Part shown: positions 1 through 7,937 of the stretch, piece after piece
How positions within the stretch are numbered: the first letter of the stretch is position 1
Layout of the letters: each line of letters starts with the position of its first letter
Assembly: GCF_002259605.1 (NCBI RefSeq)
Contig: NZ_MWWR01000018.1
Coordinates: forward strand, 1-64,000
Direction of reading: 5' to 3'
Source of the DNA: Pseudoscardovia radai
GTDB lineage: Bacteria > Actinomycetota > Actinomycetes > Actinomycetales > Bifidobacteriaceae
DNA length: 64,000 nucleotides
Notes under the pieces: generated by a model
What the model was told of the DNA's origin: nothing
What the model saw: only the letters and a program-made list of their open reading frames with translations
Database searches by the model: none
Made by a program: the position numbers and the translations under genes

Positions 1-549
1 CTTTCCCGCCGCCTTCCCCGCGGCCTTGGCGGCGGGCCCTCCGGCCCCTCCCGTCCGCGCGGCGTCGGCCGCGCCGGCGCGCACGGCGCGCCCCGTCACG
101 TCATCCATGGTCGGCTCCTCCAGTCCGCCGGGGTCCCGGCCCTCCAATCCTCTCACGGACCCCGCCGCCGGCGCCACCGGCACGCCGCCCGCCGCGGGAA
201 CCCGCCGCGACGGATCCGCACGGTCCACCCACTTGCGCAGCGTCCCGGGAGACGGATACCCCAGGCACCGGCACGTGCGCTGCACGCACCGGCCATGCGT
301 CAGGAAATGCTCCACCGCCGCGCGCCTGAGCCCCTCGGGATACCCGCCCGCCGGCGCCGGCACCCTCGCGGGCGCGACCCTGCCCGGCACGCCCCCGTAC
401 CTCTCCGACGCGTACCGGCGGTACCACGCGCGCACCGAATGCCGGCTCGCCGGATACCCCAGCTCCCGCACCACGGCCGTCGCGCTCCGGTCCAGCCGCT
501 CATACAACTCACACGCCCTGAGCCTCTGCTCCCGCGTATAACTAGCCAT
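1..549 (-). CDS. IS3-family-like transposase OrfA, helix-turn-helix protein (partial, runs off the window start)
   Basis: The leftward frame is open from an ATG at 549 to base 1, so the C-terminus lies outside the window. It opens MASYTREQRLRACELYERLD and holds two similar helix-turn-helix units, each with a GYP-S/R-H/T-VRAW or LRKW type recognition helix (about residues 15-45 and 75-110). This is the layout of IS3/IS150-type OrfA proteins, which bind the element's ends and make the active transposase by -1 frameshifting into OrfB. After residue 120 it becomes an Ala/Gly/Lys-rich tail, typical of the linker before the frameshift site. The integrase half is not visible, so intactness cannot be judged. 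Other HTH-only proteins are possible but less likely. Confidence 0.7.
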   Translation of the reverse strand, partial: MASYTREQRLRACELYERLDRSATAVVRELGYPASRHSVRAWYRRYASERYGGVPGRVAPARVPAPAGGYPEGLRRAAVEHFLTHGRCVQRTCRCLGYPSPGTLRKWVDRADPSRRVPAAGGVPVAPAAGSVRGLEGRDPGGLEEPTMDDVTGRAVRAGAADAARTGGAGGPAAKAAGKAAGK

Positions 550-597
550 GACGCCCTCCAGTCAAAAGTCCAAGAAAACGTCACCACCTCGGTATCA
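1..597 (-). mobile_element. Probable left end of an IS3-like insertion sequence
   Basis: The 48 bp upstream of the OrfA start, read on the minus strand, begin TGATACCGAGGTGGTGACG and run straight into the gene. IS3-family ends begin with TG and lie 30-60 bp before orfA, so the element's left tip is placed near 597. The other end and any target duplication lie outside the window, so this boundary is an inference. Confidence 0.4.
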
Positions 598-638
598 AGG
601 ACACGATGAGTATCTCCAATGGGGAGGGGTCGGACATC

Positions 639-836
639 ATGACGACCCGAGAGACTATCGGCAATTCGGAAATCTGCGATTCGCTGGACTCTTTCAACCA
701 CGCCCTGAGCGACAAAAAGAACAAATACGAATACCAGACGGGCAAATACATCGAGTTTCTCAGAACCGTGAAATCAAGCAGTGATGAGCTGGATTCCGAA
801 CTGCGAGATGGAATAGAGCAGGCTCTGAACCCCTAG
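639..836 (+). CDS. Small hypothetical helical protein (65 aa)
   Basis: No known family recognised. The chosen ATG at 639 follows a purine-rich GGGGAGGGG; an upstream ATG at 606 in the same frame lacks such a site. The protein is short, charged and predicted helical, with no signal peptide or membrane segment. Its last 26 residues (FLRTVKSSSDELDSELR and following) resemble the entire 27-residue product encoded at 3510-3593 (FLQTVTTGSDELDNQL), so the two are paralogues or one is a fragment of the other. It sits just beyond the IS end and before three genes of unknown function on the same strand, which suggests a mobile or accessory module. Function unknown. Confidence 0.45.
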   Translation: MTTRETIGNSEICDSLDSFNHALSDKKNKYEYQTGKYIEFLRTVKSSSDELDSELRDGIEQALNP

Positions 837-992
837 CCTCCCTCCACCTCCTTCTTGTGTTTCTGGATAGATTGCGTCGATTGGCCGGAGAACGGTCGAG
901 ATTGGAGTCCTGACGCCGCGTTCTCGGGACGTCTGCGCCGGTTTTGCCGGAGTCGAATCCCAGAGTGCCGTGGATCCGGGATTCGCAGAGTC

Positions 993-998
993 TATAAT
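993..998 (+). promoter_or_regulatory. Candidate -10 box TATAAT
   Basis: A perfect TATAAT stands 21 bp before the ATG at 1020. No good -35 hexamer is seen at 16-18 bp upstream. It would start the transcript for the three accessory genes that follow. Confidence 0.4.
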
Positions 999-1019
999 TC
1001 TCCTTGCCCCGTGTGCTCG

Positions 1020-1760
1020 ATGATGGAGATCCGCCGCGGTGGCGAAGAATATGAATCCGTTCTCGTGAGGTGGCAGGCGAAGATGATCTACACATTCAGG
1101 GACTGGGCTTCTTGCAAGTACGTGGGGAATCTGAAGAGGACGGTGCCTGTGTTCTGGGATCCCCGGCGTGGGATGTACGTCAAGGCGGTTCCTTATCCGC
1201 CGGGCACCGTCGATGCCGAGGGGAAGGTGGTGCCCCTCGCCACCGTGGATGACGAGAGGCACGGACGGATTTCGTCCCTGACGGCCTATCACAATGCGGA
1301 GCACAGGGAACAGCGCAGGAGTGTGCGCGCCCTTCGTGGCGCGCTCCTTTATTGTCTCCTGCTTTTTATCATAGTGGTGAGCTTCAAGGGGTCGCTGTTG
1401 CTGGTAGAGGTGATTGCTGGCATCGTCATAGGCATTGCCCTTGGTGTGTATTGCGGCTGGTGGTGGACCCGCGGATATCTCATCAAAGACAGCTATGTTT
1501 TCCCGGCCAGTGACAGGGAGGTTACGCTTGCCCTGATCGGCAGCAGGGATAAGTACCGTTTCGGTTCGTCGGCCCTGTACTGGTGCGGTCCGGTCATGTT
1601 GTTGTGTTGGCTCCTGCTCCTTGGCTTCGTTTTCTTTAACGGCAATAGTTCTTCTTTTAGCCCCGGGTTGGGGAAAATCTTGGCTGCCATCGGCATCACT
1701 ATCTTTGTGTTGACGGTAATCTATCTGGTCTACGCCCTCACCTACCAAGCGCACGCCTGA
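1020..1760 (+). CDS. Hypothetical membrane protein with four predicted TM segments
   Basis: Unrecognised family. From the ATG at 1020 (a second ATG follows at once; no clear ribosome site) it gives about 246 residues: a soluble N-terminal 95 residues with a Trp-rich part (FRDWASCKYVGNLKRTV), then hydrophobic segments at about 108-125, 128-147, 183-202 and 215-236. Between TM2 and TM3 is a short soluble loop. The layout N-soluble domain plus two TM hairpins is seen in many uncharacterised actinobacterial envelope proteins. It starts a run of three closely packed genes (1020-2839), the last two overlapping by four bases, so the three products probably act together at the membrane. The frame stays open upstream to 855 but that part has poor coding character. 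Confidence 0.55.
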   Translation: MMEIRRGGEEYESVLVRWQAKMIYTFRDWASCKYVGNLKRTVPVFWDPRRGMYVKAVPYPPGTVDAEGKVVPLATVDDERHGRISSLTAYHNAEHREQRRSVRALRGALLYCLLLFIIVVSFKGSLLLVEVIAGIVIGIALGVYCGWWWTRGYLIKDSYVFPASDREVTLALIGSRDKYRFGSSALYWCGPVMLLCWLLLLGFVFFNGNSSSFSPGLGKILAAIGITIFVLTVIYLVYALTYQAHA

Positions 1761-1772
1761 TAGGAGCGGATC

Positions 1773-2132
1773 ATGGGATGTCTGTTCATTACCCTTGTAT
1801 TTTTCCTGTTCTCTTTCCCTTGGTCGGTGATGACGTTCTTCCAGAATCATTATCTTTATCACCGGCGCGTGGATAGGCAGGTCATGCCGTATCTCGATAC
1901 TCTTGTGAGTCATGACCCGCTTTTGCGAAGGGGTGACGTCGGTCTTGATTCGCTTGACGGCTACAATCCCTATGATCCGGACTATGCCTATCTGAAGACG
2001 GATCCCTCCGGGACGGATTCCTCCGTGCCGACGCCGCCGGCATCGGTGCCTGCGGCGGGACCGGTCGCACTGCCCGGGGGCGGAGACGGGCGGGATGTGC
2101 CGGGTGGCACGTCCGCGGACGGTGCCGCATGA
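1773..2132 (+). CDS. Hypothetical membrane-anchored protein with acidic, Pro/Gly-rich tail (119 aa)
   Basis: Unrecognised. The start ATG at 1773 follows TAGGAGCGGATC, a reasonable ribosome site, 12 bp after the preceding gene. Residues 3-22 (CLFITLVFFLFSFPWSVMTF) form a single hydrophobic anchor; then comes an aromatic and basic patch, a stretch with Asp-Pro-Asp and Tyr repeats (DGYNPYDPDYAY) and a low-complexity Pro/Ala/Gly tail. The stop overlaps the next start as ATGA, a sign of translational coupling. Possibly a bitopic partner of the four-TM protein encoded just before it. No function can be assigned. Confidence 0.5.
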   Translation: MGCLFITLVFFLFSFPWSVMTFFQNHYLYHRRVDRQVMPYLDTLVSHDPLLRRGDVGLDSLDGYNPYDPDYAYLKTDPSGTDSSVPTPPASVPAAGPVALPGGGDGRDVPGGTSADGAA

Positions 2133-2839
2133 TTTTCGACCTAATCCAGACGTCGAAGTTTCTTTACGGGGGCGCGTTCGCCATCGTCGGCAAGGAGGGC
2201 GTGGTCGGTGACGCGAAGATGAAGTCGCCGATCACCGGTCTGCGGGCGGGCGATTCGGTGGATCTGCCGGAATGGTCGATCGGCTTCCGGCGCCACGCCA
2301 TACGCATGGCCCCCACGCACGCCCATGACTACGAGCGCAACGACGCGGAGATGCCGACGGATGTCTGCGCGGTGCAGGTGGACGGCGCCGCGAAGGGCGA
2401 GGTTTATCTCGCGCGCGTCCGCGAGCACCAGAAGAAGGCATTGCTGAATCTCATTCCGACCAGGTACCGGATTGCGCGCATGCGTTGCGCCGGGGTCACG
2501 TACAGTGTGTATCCCGCCGCGCCGCCGGAGCTTCCCCAGGGGTGGTGCGTTGCCTACTGCGTGTATGTGGGCGACATCCAGGTGGCGGAGGTGCGTGTGC
2601 CGAGTTATGTTCTCAACAACCTGTACAGGTACCGGATTTTCATCGGTGACGCCCCGGGTACGGTCGATGGCGACGATCTTGCGGTGGCTGCCGTCGTCAT
2701 TGGCTGTTATCTGCATCTGATGGATTACCGAGGCGAGGTCGTGACGGATGCGTCGTATGCCTTGGAAAGGCCGCGGATCACCGATAAGAGGCTGTTGTCG
2801 CGCTTCGACCCGGAGTTCGCGCCGCGCATCGCCCCATGA
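2129..2839 (+). CDS. Hypothetical soluble protein (236 aa)
   Basis: Unrecognised. Starts with the ATG of an ATGA overlap with the upstream gene, so it is translationally coupled. No signal peptide or membrane helix is evident. The sequence is rich in beta-type segments (YSVYPAAPPELPQGWCVAYCVYV) and has three cysteines but no familiar catalytic motif. Being third in a tight run with two membrane proteins suggests a shared complex or pathway. The gene is followed by the first hairpin-repeat array rather than by a normal terminator. It could be a conserved accessory-island protein; a structure prediction would be more telling than sequence alone. Confidence 0.5.
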   Translation: MIFDLIQTSKFLYGGAFAIVGKEGVVGDAKMKSPITGLRAGDSVDLPEWSIGFRRHAIRMAPTHAHDYERNDAEMPTDVCAVQVDGAAKGEVYLARVREHQKKALLNLIPTRYRIARMRCAGVTYSVYPAAPPELPQGWCVAYCVYVGDIQVAEVRVPSYVLNNLYRYRIFIGDAPGTVDGDDLAVAAVVIGCYLHLMDYRGEVVTDASYALERPRITDKRLLSRFDPEFAPRIAP

Positions 2840-2931
2840 GTCCCGCTGCACCGCGGTCGAAGGTGTGATTCCGTGCGCCTTCGGCGGGGTTGGCTCGCCC
2901 GATCTCGGTCTTTCCTTACCTAATCGGGGTC

Positions 2932-3177
2932 GAGGGTGCACGATTTTGCACCCTCAGCGGCGGTTACCTTGCTCAATTGTGGCTTTTCCCTACCTAATCC
3001 GCACCGAGGGTGCACGATGTTGCACCCTCGGCGGCGGAAAGGGTGGGTGCGGGGCTGTTTTGAGTGGGTAATCGCCTTCGAGGGTGCATGATTTTGCACC
3101 CTCGACCGCCAATAGGGCAGAGGGAGCCGTCGGCGGATGAGGCAATCCGCACCGAGGGTGCACAATCATGTACCCTC
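2932..3177. repeat. Family A hairpin array 1 (4 units, 74-bp period)
   Basis: Four cores start at 2932, 3006, 3080 and 3154, exactly 74 bp apart. Each is GAGGGTGCA, a 6-nt loop and TGCACCCTC (the last has TGTACCCTC), i.e. a perfect 9-bp stem. Linkers carry either C-rich or G-rich sequence. No open frame across the array has coding character. Confidence 0.9.
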
Positions 3178-3509
3178 GGCCGCAATTGGCGGCGTCATGT
3201 ATGTCGTGCACCTCTGTACGTCGTGGCCTCGCTCATCCGCCTCGCTCATCCGATCAATGCTCGGAATACTCTGTCGGAAGGGTGCTGGAGTAGCGAAGGT
3301 TCTCGAGGTCGTATTTCCACAGGCGTTCCTCGGCGCGAAGATCACGTAGGGTCATGGAGGTGGTGCACTGGTCCGTGTCCATCGTATGCCGTGCTTCTCG
3401 CCTTCGACCTGCTTGGCATGCAAGCGGAGCAGTATGCGAGGCACGCCACGCAATGCCTGCGTGACATGCGCGGCGGAACATCCGGAACATCCGATGCCGA
3501 GGAGGAGCA
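3178..3509. other. Degenerate region, probable gene remnants
   Basis: No intact gene is recognised. One rightward frame ends LLGMQAEQYARHATQCLRDM and stops in an ATGA overlap with the small gene at 3510, which looks like the tail of a genuine protein whose start is lost. On the other strand a frame ending at 3254 (TLRDLRAEERLWKYDLENLR) also has protein-like composition. Both lack a credible start and are read as decayed accessory genes. Confidence 0.35.
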
Positions 3510-3593
3510 ATGAACGATATCACTTTTCTCCAAACCGTGACGACCGGATCCGATGAGCTGGACAACCAGCTTGCACAGGCCTTGAATGAGTGA
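3510..3593 (+). CDS. Very small ORF (27 aa) related to the product at 639-836
   Basis: ATG at 3510 follows a strong GGAGGAG ribosome site at 3501-3507. The peptide MNDITFLQTVTTGSDELDNQ and seven more residues (TVTxGSDELDxxLxxALN core) matches the C-terminal 26 residues of the product at 639-836 at more than half of positions. The start overlaps the stop of an upstream, probably broken, reading frame. It may be a functional mini-protein (good ribosome site, conserved core) or the remnant of a duplicated gene. Function unknown. Confidence 0.4.
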   Translation: MNDITFLQTVTTGSDELDNQLAQALNE

Positions 3594-4135
3594 AGTCGCA
3601 ACGGCCGCTGCGCGCATGGGGCATGGCTGCACGGCGATTATTCATTAACCGCGGAAAGAAGGAAACGCTGGAGATGCGAATCCCTGGGCGGTTTTCTGTG
3701 GGGGGGGGGTATCGTATCTGGCGAGTGGATCCGTTTCGGATCGTGCTGTCTCATGCGCAACATCGCGGGAGTGTAGGGGATGCCGAGCGTGGCTCCGGTG
3801 GGTGTTCGCAGGGATGTGTGCGACGGCATGCAGGGCATGCGCGCGTCGGGCATCGTTCCGCTGCAGGATGCGGCGGAGGCGGTGCCCGTTTTCGTTACGC
3901 CTGGCTTCCGGTTTGGCCCACCCCTGGCCTCGGCTTGGTATCGAGCGGAGCCGGGGCGGATCTTCCCCGATAATGGCCGCCGTGAGCCTTCCCGGCACCA
4001 AGGACTGTAAGATGGAACGCAGCGATGCACAATCGCCCGGTCTTCTGCGTCGTTCCGGCGCAAGGCGGGACGGATGCGCGTGGTGAGCGTTTCGACAATG
4101 GGGAGGAGCGAGGGCTCCGAAAAGGAAGGACAGTC
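3594..4135. other. Intergenic region without a recognised gene, with a 10-G tract
   Basis: About 540 bp with no frame of convincing coding character. It includes a run of ten G residues (3700-3709) directly followed by TATCGTATC, similar to the ATCGTA motif found in other gaps of this window. The last 40 bp carry the ribosome site AAAGGAAGGA of the FHA gene. Confidence 0.5.
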
Positions 4136-4507
4136 ATGACTCAGGTGACCCCGAGGATGCCATTCGTGAATGCGGCACAGCCGAAGCTGGTGCTTCGTTT
4201 TTCCAACGGACGCGTCGCTTCGTTCGCGGGGCGCAACGTCGTCGGCCGTGTGAAGCCCGAGAAGGGAGCCGACTACACCGGGCATATCGTGCTTCGTGAC
4301 GACTCGCACGAGATTTCCCGCCAGCATTTCGAATTCGGCACGACCAGCAAGAACCGCGCATGGGTCATGGACCTGGGCTCTTCCAACGGCACATGGTTGA
4401 TTCACAGGGGTATGAGCATCGAGCTCAAGCCGAACGTCAAGGTGGTGGTTATCCCCGGCGATTCGATTCGCCTCGGGGCTTTCCATGCCGATGTCAGCAT
4501 CGCGTAA
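4136..4507 (+). CDS. FHA-domain protein (123 aa)
   Basis: Single forkhead-associated domain with the classical phosphothreonine-binding residues: GR in FAGRNVVGRVK, S-R-Q-H in HEISRQHFEFG, and SSNGT in DLGSSNGTWL. FHA domains bind phosphothreonine peptides made by Ser/Thr kinases such as PknB and often act in actinobacterial cell-wall or division control. There is no second domain, membrane segment or signal peptide, so it is a free-standing cytosolic adaptor. The start at 4136 is chosen because GGAAGGA lies 5-6 bp upstream; the frame is open further upstream without a ribosome site. It is transcribed alone, convergent with the M13 peptidase gene. The partner kinase is not in the window. Confidence 0.85.
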   Translation: MTQVTPRMPFVNAAQPKLVLRFSNGRVASFAGRNVVGRVKPEKGADYTGHIVLRDDSHEISRQHFEFGTTSKNRAWVMDLGSSNGTWLIHRGMSIELKPNVKVVVIPGDSIRLGAFHADVSIA

Positions 4508-4577
4508 CCGGTCGCAGTCCTAGGAGCCCTAGGCGCCGCGCGTGCCTTCCCGGTGGTGCCCTCCCGGTGGCCTGCGC

Positions 4578-4610
4578 GTCTGAGGCGGTGGGCTTCCCGC
4601 CGCCTCAGAC
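4578..4610. terminator. Bidirectional hairpin between convergent genes
   Basis: A perfect 11-12 bp stem, GTCTGAGGCGG with CCGCCTCAGAC and a 10-11 nt loop, sits between the convergent FHA and peptidase genes. There is no clear T-run on either side, so rho-independent activity is uncertain. Confidence 0.55.
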
Positions 4611-4630
4611 CGTTCGGGCGGTGCCCGGCT

Positions 4631-6748
4631 CTACCAGATTCTCACGCGGCGGTCGGGGTCGAGCCACATGGCGTCGCCCGGCGCGGTGCCGAAGGCCTCA
4701 TGGAAGAGGTCCACGTTGCGCACGATTCCGTTGACGCGGAACTCGGCGGGGGAATGCGGGTCGATCTGGAGGAACTGCTCGGCCAGCTCGTTGCGGATCT
4801 TGGTGCGCCAGATCTGCGCGTAGCTCAGGAAGAAACGCTGCAGGCCCGTGAACCCGTCCATCACCGGGGCGTGGGAGAGGGCCGCGCGCACGGAATCCAG
4901 GCCGCCGTCCGCCGCGCCGAGCGACAGCGCATACGCCTTGAGCGCGATGTTCACGCCGCCCAGGTCACCGATGTTCTCGCCGATCGTCAACGCGCCGTTC
5001 ACATGCGGCGCATCGTCGGGCCTGCCCTCCTCCTCGTATTTCTCGCGCAGCTGCAGCGGAACGAACGAATCGTATTGCTCGATCAGCGTATGCGTGCGCT
5101 GATCGAAATTCGCGCGGTCCTGCGCCGTCCACCAATCGTGCAGGCGTCCGTCGCCGTCGTATTTGCTGCCCTGGTCGTCGAAGCCGTGGCCGATCTCGTG
5201 GCCGATCACCGCGCCGATGCCGCCGTAGTTCGCGGCGTCCTCGGCCTCGGGGTCGAAGAACGGCGGCTGCAGGATGGCCGCGGGGAACACGATGACGTTC
5301 AGAGTCGGCTCGTAGTACGCGTTGACGGTCTGCGGCGTCATAAGCCACTCGTCCTTGTCGACGGGCGTGCCGGCCTTGCTCAGCTCGTAGCCGTTCTCGT
5401 AGCGGTTCGCGGCGCGCATGATGTCGACGAGCGAATCGCCGTCGGCGACGCCGAAGGCCGAATAGTCGCGCCAATGGTTCGTGTACCCGATCTTCGGCTC
5501 GAATTTGTCGAGCTTCTCCAGCGCCTTGCCCTTCGTCTCCTCGCCCAGCCAGTCGCTGGCCTGGATCGAGGCGCGGTAGGCGTCGATGAGGTTGGCCACG
5601 AGCCGCTCGACGCGCTTCTTCGATGATGCGGGGAAGTGGCGGCGCACGTACTCGCGTCCCACGTCCTCTCCGCACACGCCGTCGACGAGGCCCACGGCGC
5701 GGCGCCAGCGCTCGCGCTGCTCCGTGGTACCGTGCAGGGTTTTGCCGTAGAAGTCGAAATGCGCCTGGTCGAAGGCCTTGTTCAGGTACGTGGACCACCC
5801 GATGAGCTCGTGGACGCGGGCCCACAGCTTGAGGTCGTCGAGCGTGGCCTCGCGCCAGAACGCGGCGATGCCGGTGATGAAGCTCGGCTGGTGCACGATG
5901 GTGTGGGAGAGCACGGCGCGCAGGTCCAGCGGCATGGCGCTCGCGGCGGCGGAGGCATCGTAGGCCTTCTGCCAGGCGTCGAGCCACGGGTCGATGTCGA
6001 AGCCGTCGAGTTCGGAGAGCAGCCTGTCGGCGTCATAGGGGTTGTACGTCTTGTCTTCGTCGCGGGAGCTGACGTTGTCCCAGTGGTTCGCGGCGATGCG
6101 GGTCTCGACGGCGAGGAAGCGCCTGGCGTCGTCCATGGCCTCGGCGGGGCTGGGTGCGTAGCCGGCGAGATGCAGCATCTGCGCCACCATCGACACGTAG
6201 CTGGAGCGCACCGGGGCGAAGCGCTCCTCGCGGTAGTAGCCTTCGTCCGGCAGGCCGAGGCCCCCCTGGAACAGATGCACCACGTTCGTGCCCGCGTTGC
6301 CCGGGTCGGAGTAGATGGCGACGCCGATCATGCCGGGGCCGCCGGAAACGGACAGACCGCCGAGCACCGCGTGCAGCGCGGCCTTGCTCGGCGCGTTGTC
6401 GATGGCGTGCAGGTCGTCGACGATGGGTGAGATGCCTGCCTCTTCGAGCGCGGCGGTGTCGAGGAAGGCGTCGTAGACGGTGCGGGACAGCGTGCACGGC
6501 GCGTCGGGGTCCTCGAGGATCTCGCGCAGCTGCGCCTCGGCGTCCTCGCTGAGCTTGTTGAACGATCCGTAGCGTGCGTGGTCGGCGGGAAGCGCGTAGG
6601 CGTCGATCCACGGGCCGTTGACGTAGCGGTAGAAATCGGAGGTCGGCGCGATAACCGATGAGAAAGCGCTGGCATCGATGCCGGAGGTCTGTGCTGCGCT
6701 CTCCCCGGAACCGGGAGTGCGCGAGGGGGTCATGGCTGATGTTGTCAT
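4631..6748 (-). CDS. pepO: M13-family (neprilysin/PepO-type) zinc metallopeptidase, 705 aa
   Basis: Endopeptidase that cleaves peptides of limited size; the bacterial PepO members are mostly cytosolic. Diagnostic features are HEIGHGFDDQG at about residues 515-525 (two zinc His and catalytic Glu), the NAYYEPTLNVIVFP substrate-binding stretch just before it, and GENIGDLGGV after it, which supplies the third zinc ligand Glu. The N-terminal PTSDFYRYVNGPWID block is the usual M13 amino end. There is no signal peptide or N-terminal anchor, which supports a cytosolic enzyme that recycles imported peptides. Length is normal for the family. The start at 6748 is the first ATG; an internal ATG five codons later is possible. 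Transcribed alone. Confidence 0.93.
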   Translation of the reverse strand: MTTSAMTPSRTPGSGESAAQTSGIDASAFSSVIAPTSDFYRYVNGPWIDAYALPADHARYGSFNKLSEDAEAQLREILEDPDAPCTLSRTVYDAFLDTAALEEAGISPIVDDLHAIDNAPSKAALHAVLGGLSVSGGPGMIGVAIYSDPGNAGTNVVHLFQGGLGLPDEGYYREERFAPVRSSYVSMVAQMLHLAGYAPSPAEAMDDARRFLAVETRIAANHWDNVSSRDEDKTYNPYDADRLLSELDGFDIDPWLDAWQKAYDASAAASAMPLDLRAVLSHTIVHQPSFITGIAAFWREATLDDLKLWARVHELIGWSTYLNKAFDQAHFDFYGKTLHGTTEQRERWRRAVGLVDGVCGEDVGREYVRRHFPASSKKRVERLVANLIDAYRASIQASDWLGEETKGKALEKLDKFEPKIGYTNHWRDYSAFGVADGDSLVDIMRAANRYENGYELSKAGTPVDKDEWLMTPQTVNAYYEPTLNVIVFPAAILQPPFFDPEAEDAANYGGIGAVIGHEIGHGFDDQGSKYDGDGRLHDWWTAQDRANFDQRTHTLIEQYDSFVPLQLREKYEEEGRPDDAPHVNGALTIGENIGDLGGVNIALKAYALSLGAADGGLDSVRAALSHAPVMDGFTGLQRFFLSYAQIWRTKIRNELAEQFLQIDPHSPAEFRVNGIVRNVDLFHEAFGTAPGDAMWLDPDRRVRIW

Positions 6749-7010
6749 GACACCAGCCTAGCCCGTGGCCCGTTCATTCGCCGTCGTTTTCGTCCCATAC
6801 GGCAGTGATTGCGCCGAGCGCGAAGGACGGCGCCGTGCGGGCTGTTTCGCGGCTGCGGGGCGGTCGGGAGTTCGCGGGGCGCGGGTATTGTGGTATGGCC
6901 GCGGTTCGCGTGCGGGATGGCCGTGGCCTGATTCCGCCGGGGCATCGCGGGCGCAATCGTGAAAACCACAATCGTGGAGACAACAACGCAGAAGCGGACG
7001 GAGGAGGACG
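6749..7010. other. Divergent intergenic region pepO/mntP
   Basis: About 260 bp between divergently transcribed genes. I looked for a manganese riboswitch of the yybP-ykoY type before the exporter gene and did not see its conserved loops. The ribosome site GGAGGAGGA lies just before 7011. Confidence 0.4.
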
Positions 7011-7742
7011 ATGGAAGGTTTGCTCAGTGCTTATGTGTGGCTGCTGGCGCTGTCGGTGTCGATGGACACCTTCGCCATGTCGATGTCGCTGGGCCTGCGC
7101 GCGGGGCATGTTCCCGAGCGGGGCTACGTGCGCACGGCCGCGGCGTTCGCCGGCATGCAGACGCTGTTCCTGTGGCTCGGTTCGCTGATCGGTGACGCGG
7201 CGGCGCCCTTCGTCGGCGGCACGTCCTGGGTGGTGTGCGTGCTTCTGGCGGGAATCGGCGCGTGGATGATTCATGAGGCCCTCGAGGACGAGGACGAGGA
7301 TGAGGTGGACGAGCGCGCGGAATCCGAGCAGACTCAGCTCGAATCCGAGGACCTCGACCGCAAACTCGCCGCCGAGATGCGCGAATACGCGGACAGGAAG
7401 ACGGGGAACGCCGCCGACGCGGCCGCCGACGAGCGCATCGTGGAGCAGCTCAGCGGGGAGCGGGAGGCCGCATCGCTGCGCGTGCGCTCCACCTTCGCGT
7501 GGAAGGTGCTTCTCACGCTCGCCGTGGCCGAGAGCATCGACTCCCTCGGCATCGGTGCGACGCTCGGCCTCGGGCGCACGCCGATGGCATCGTATGTCAT
7601 CGCCATCTTTGCCATGACCGCGCTGTCATGCGTCCTCGGCCTGCTGTTGGGTGGCAAGCTGGGGGAGAAGTGGAAGAAAGGCGCCGGCGTTCTCGGAGGC
7701 ATCATCCTCATTCTTCTGGGCATCCGACAGGTTATCGCGTAG
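7011..7742 (+). CDS. mntP: MntP-like manganese efflux pump with long acidic loop
   Basis: Six-TM inner-membrane exporter of the MntP/YebN family, expected to expel Mn(II). Hallmark Asp-containing helices are present in both halves: ALSVSMDTFAMSMSLG (residues 12-27) and LAVAESIDSLGIGATLGLG (about 170-190), which are pseudo-symmetric. The notable feature is the central loop at about 85-155, which begins EALEDEDEDEVDERAES and is much longer and more acidic than in the E. coli protein; it could be a cytosolic metal sensor or sink. GGAGGAGGAC precedes the ATG. Transcribed alone, divergent from pepO. Family assignment is firm; substrate specificity is from family knowledge. Confidence 0.87.
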   Translation: MEGLLSAYVWLLALSVSMDTFAMSMSLGLRAGHVPERGYVRTAAAFAGMQTLFLWLGSLIGDAAAPFVGGTSWVVCVLLAGIGAWMIHEALEDEDEDEVDERAESEQTQLESEDLDRKLAAEMREYADRKTGNAADAAADERIVEQLSGEREAASLRVRSTFAWKVLLTLAVAESIDSLGIGATLGLGRTPMASYVIAIFAMTALSCVLGLLLGGKLGEKWKKGAGVLGGIILILLGIRQVIA

Positions 7743-7937
7743 AGCGCCGTGCCCGCCGCGCAGGCCGCGGTGGGCGTTATGCGCCGCAACGGCCGCCGGC
7801 GCGGTATCCTTGGCCTATGAGCGGCGCACCGGTCAGCATGGGGCGCCGCAGAAGCCTTGGAGCGGGGCCCGGCGCCGGACGGTCGAACGTACCCGGCGCC
7901 GCGCGGCCACCGCGAATCCGAAAGGAAGAAGAAAACA

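Noticed and set aside
900-1000. A tRNA-like segment (AGTCGAATCCC)
   Set aside because: Only the T-loop resembles a tRNA; no acceptor or anticodon stem forms.
4553-5626. Rightward long frames opposite the M13 peptidase
   Set aside because: They are GC-skew shadows on the antisense strand of a clear protein; no ribosome site or family.
6749-7010. yybP-ykoY manganese riboswitch
   Set aside because: Its conserved internal loops could not be found.
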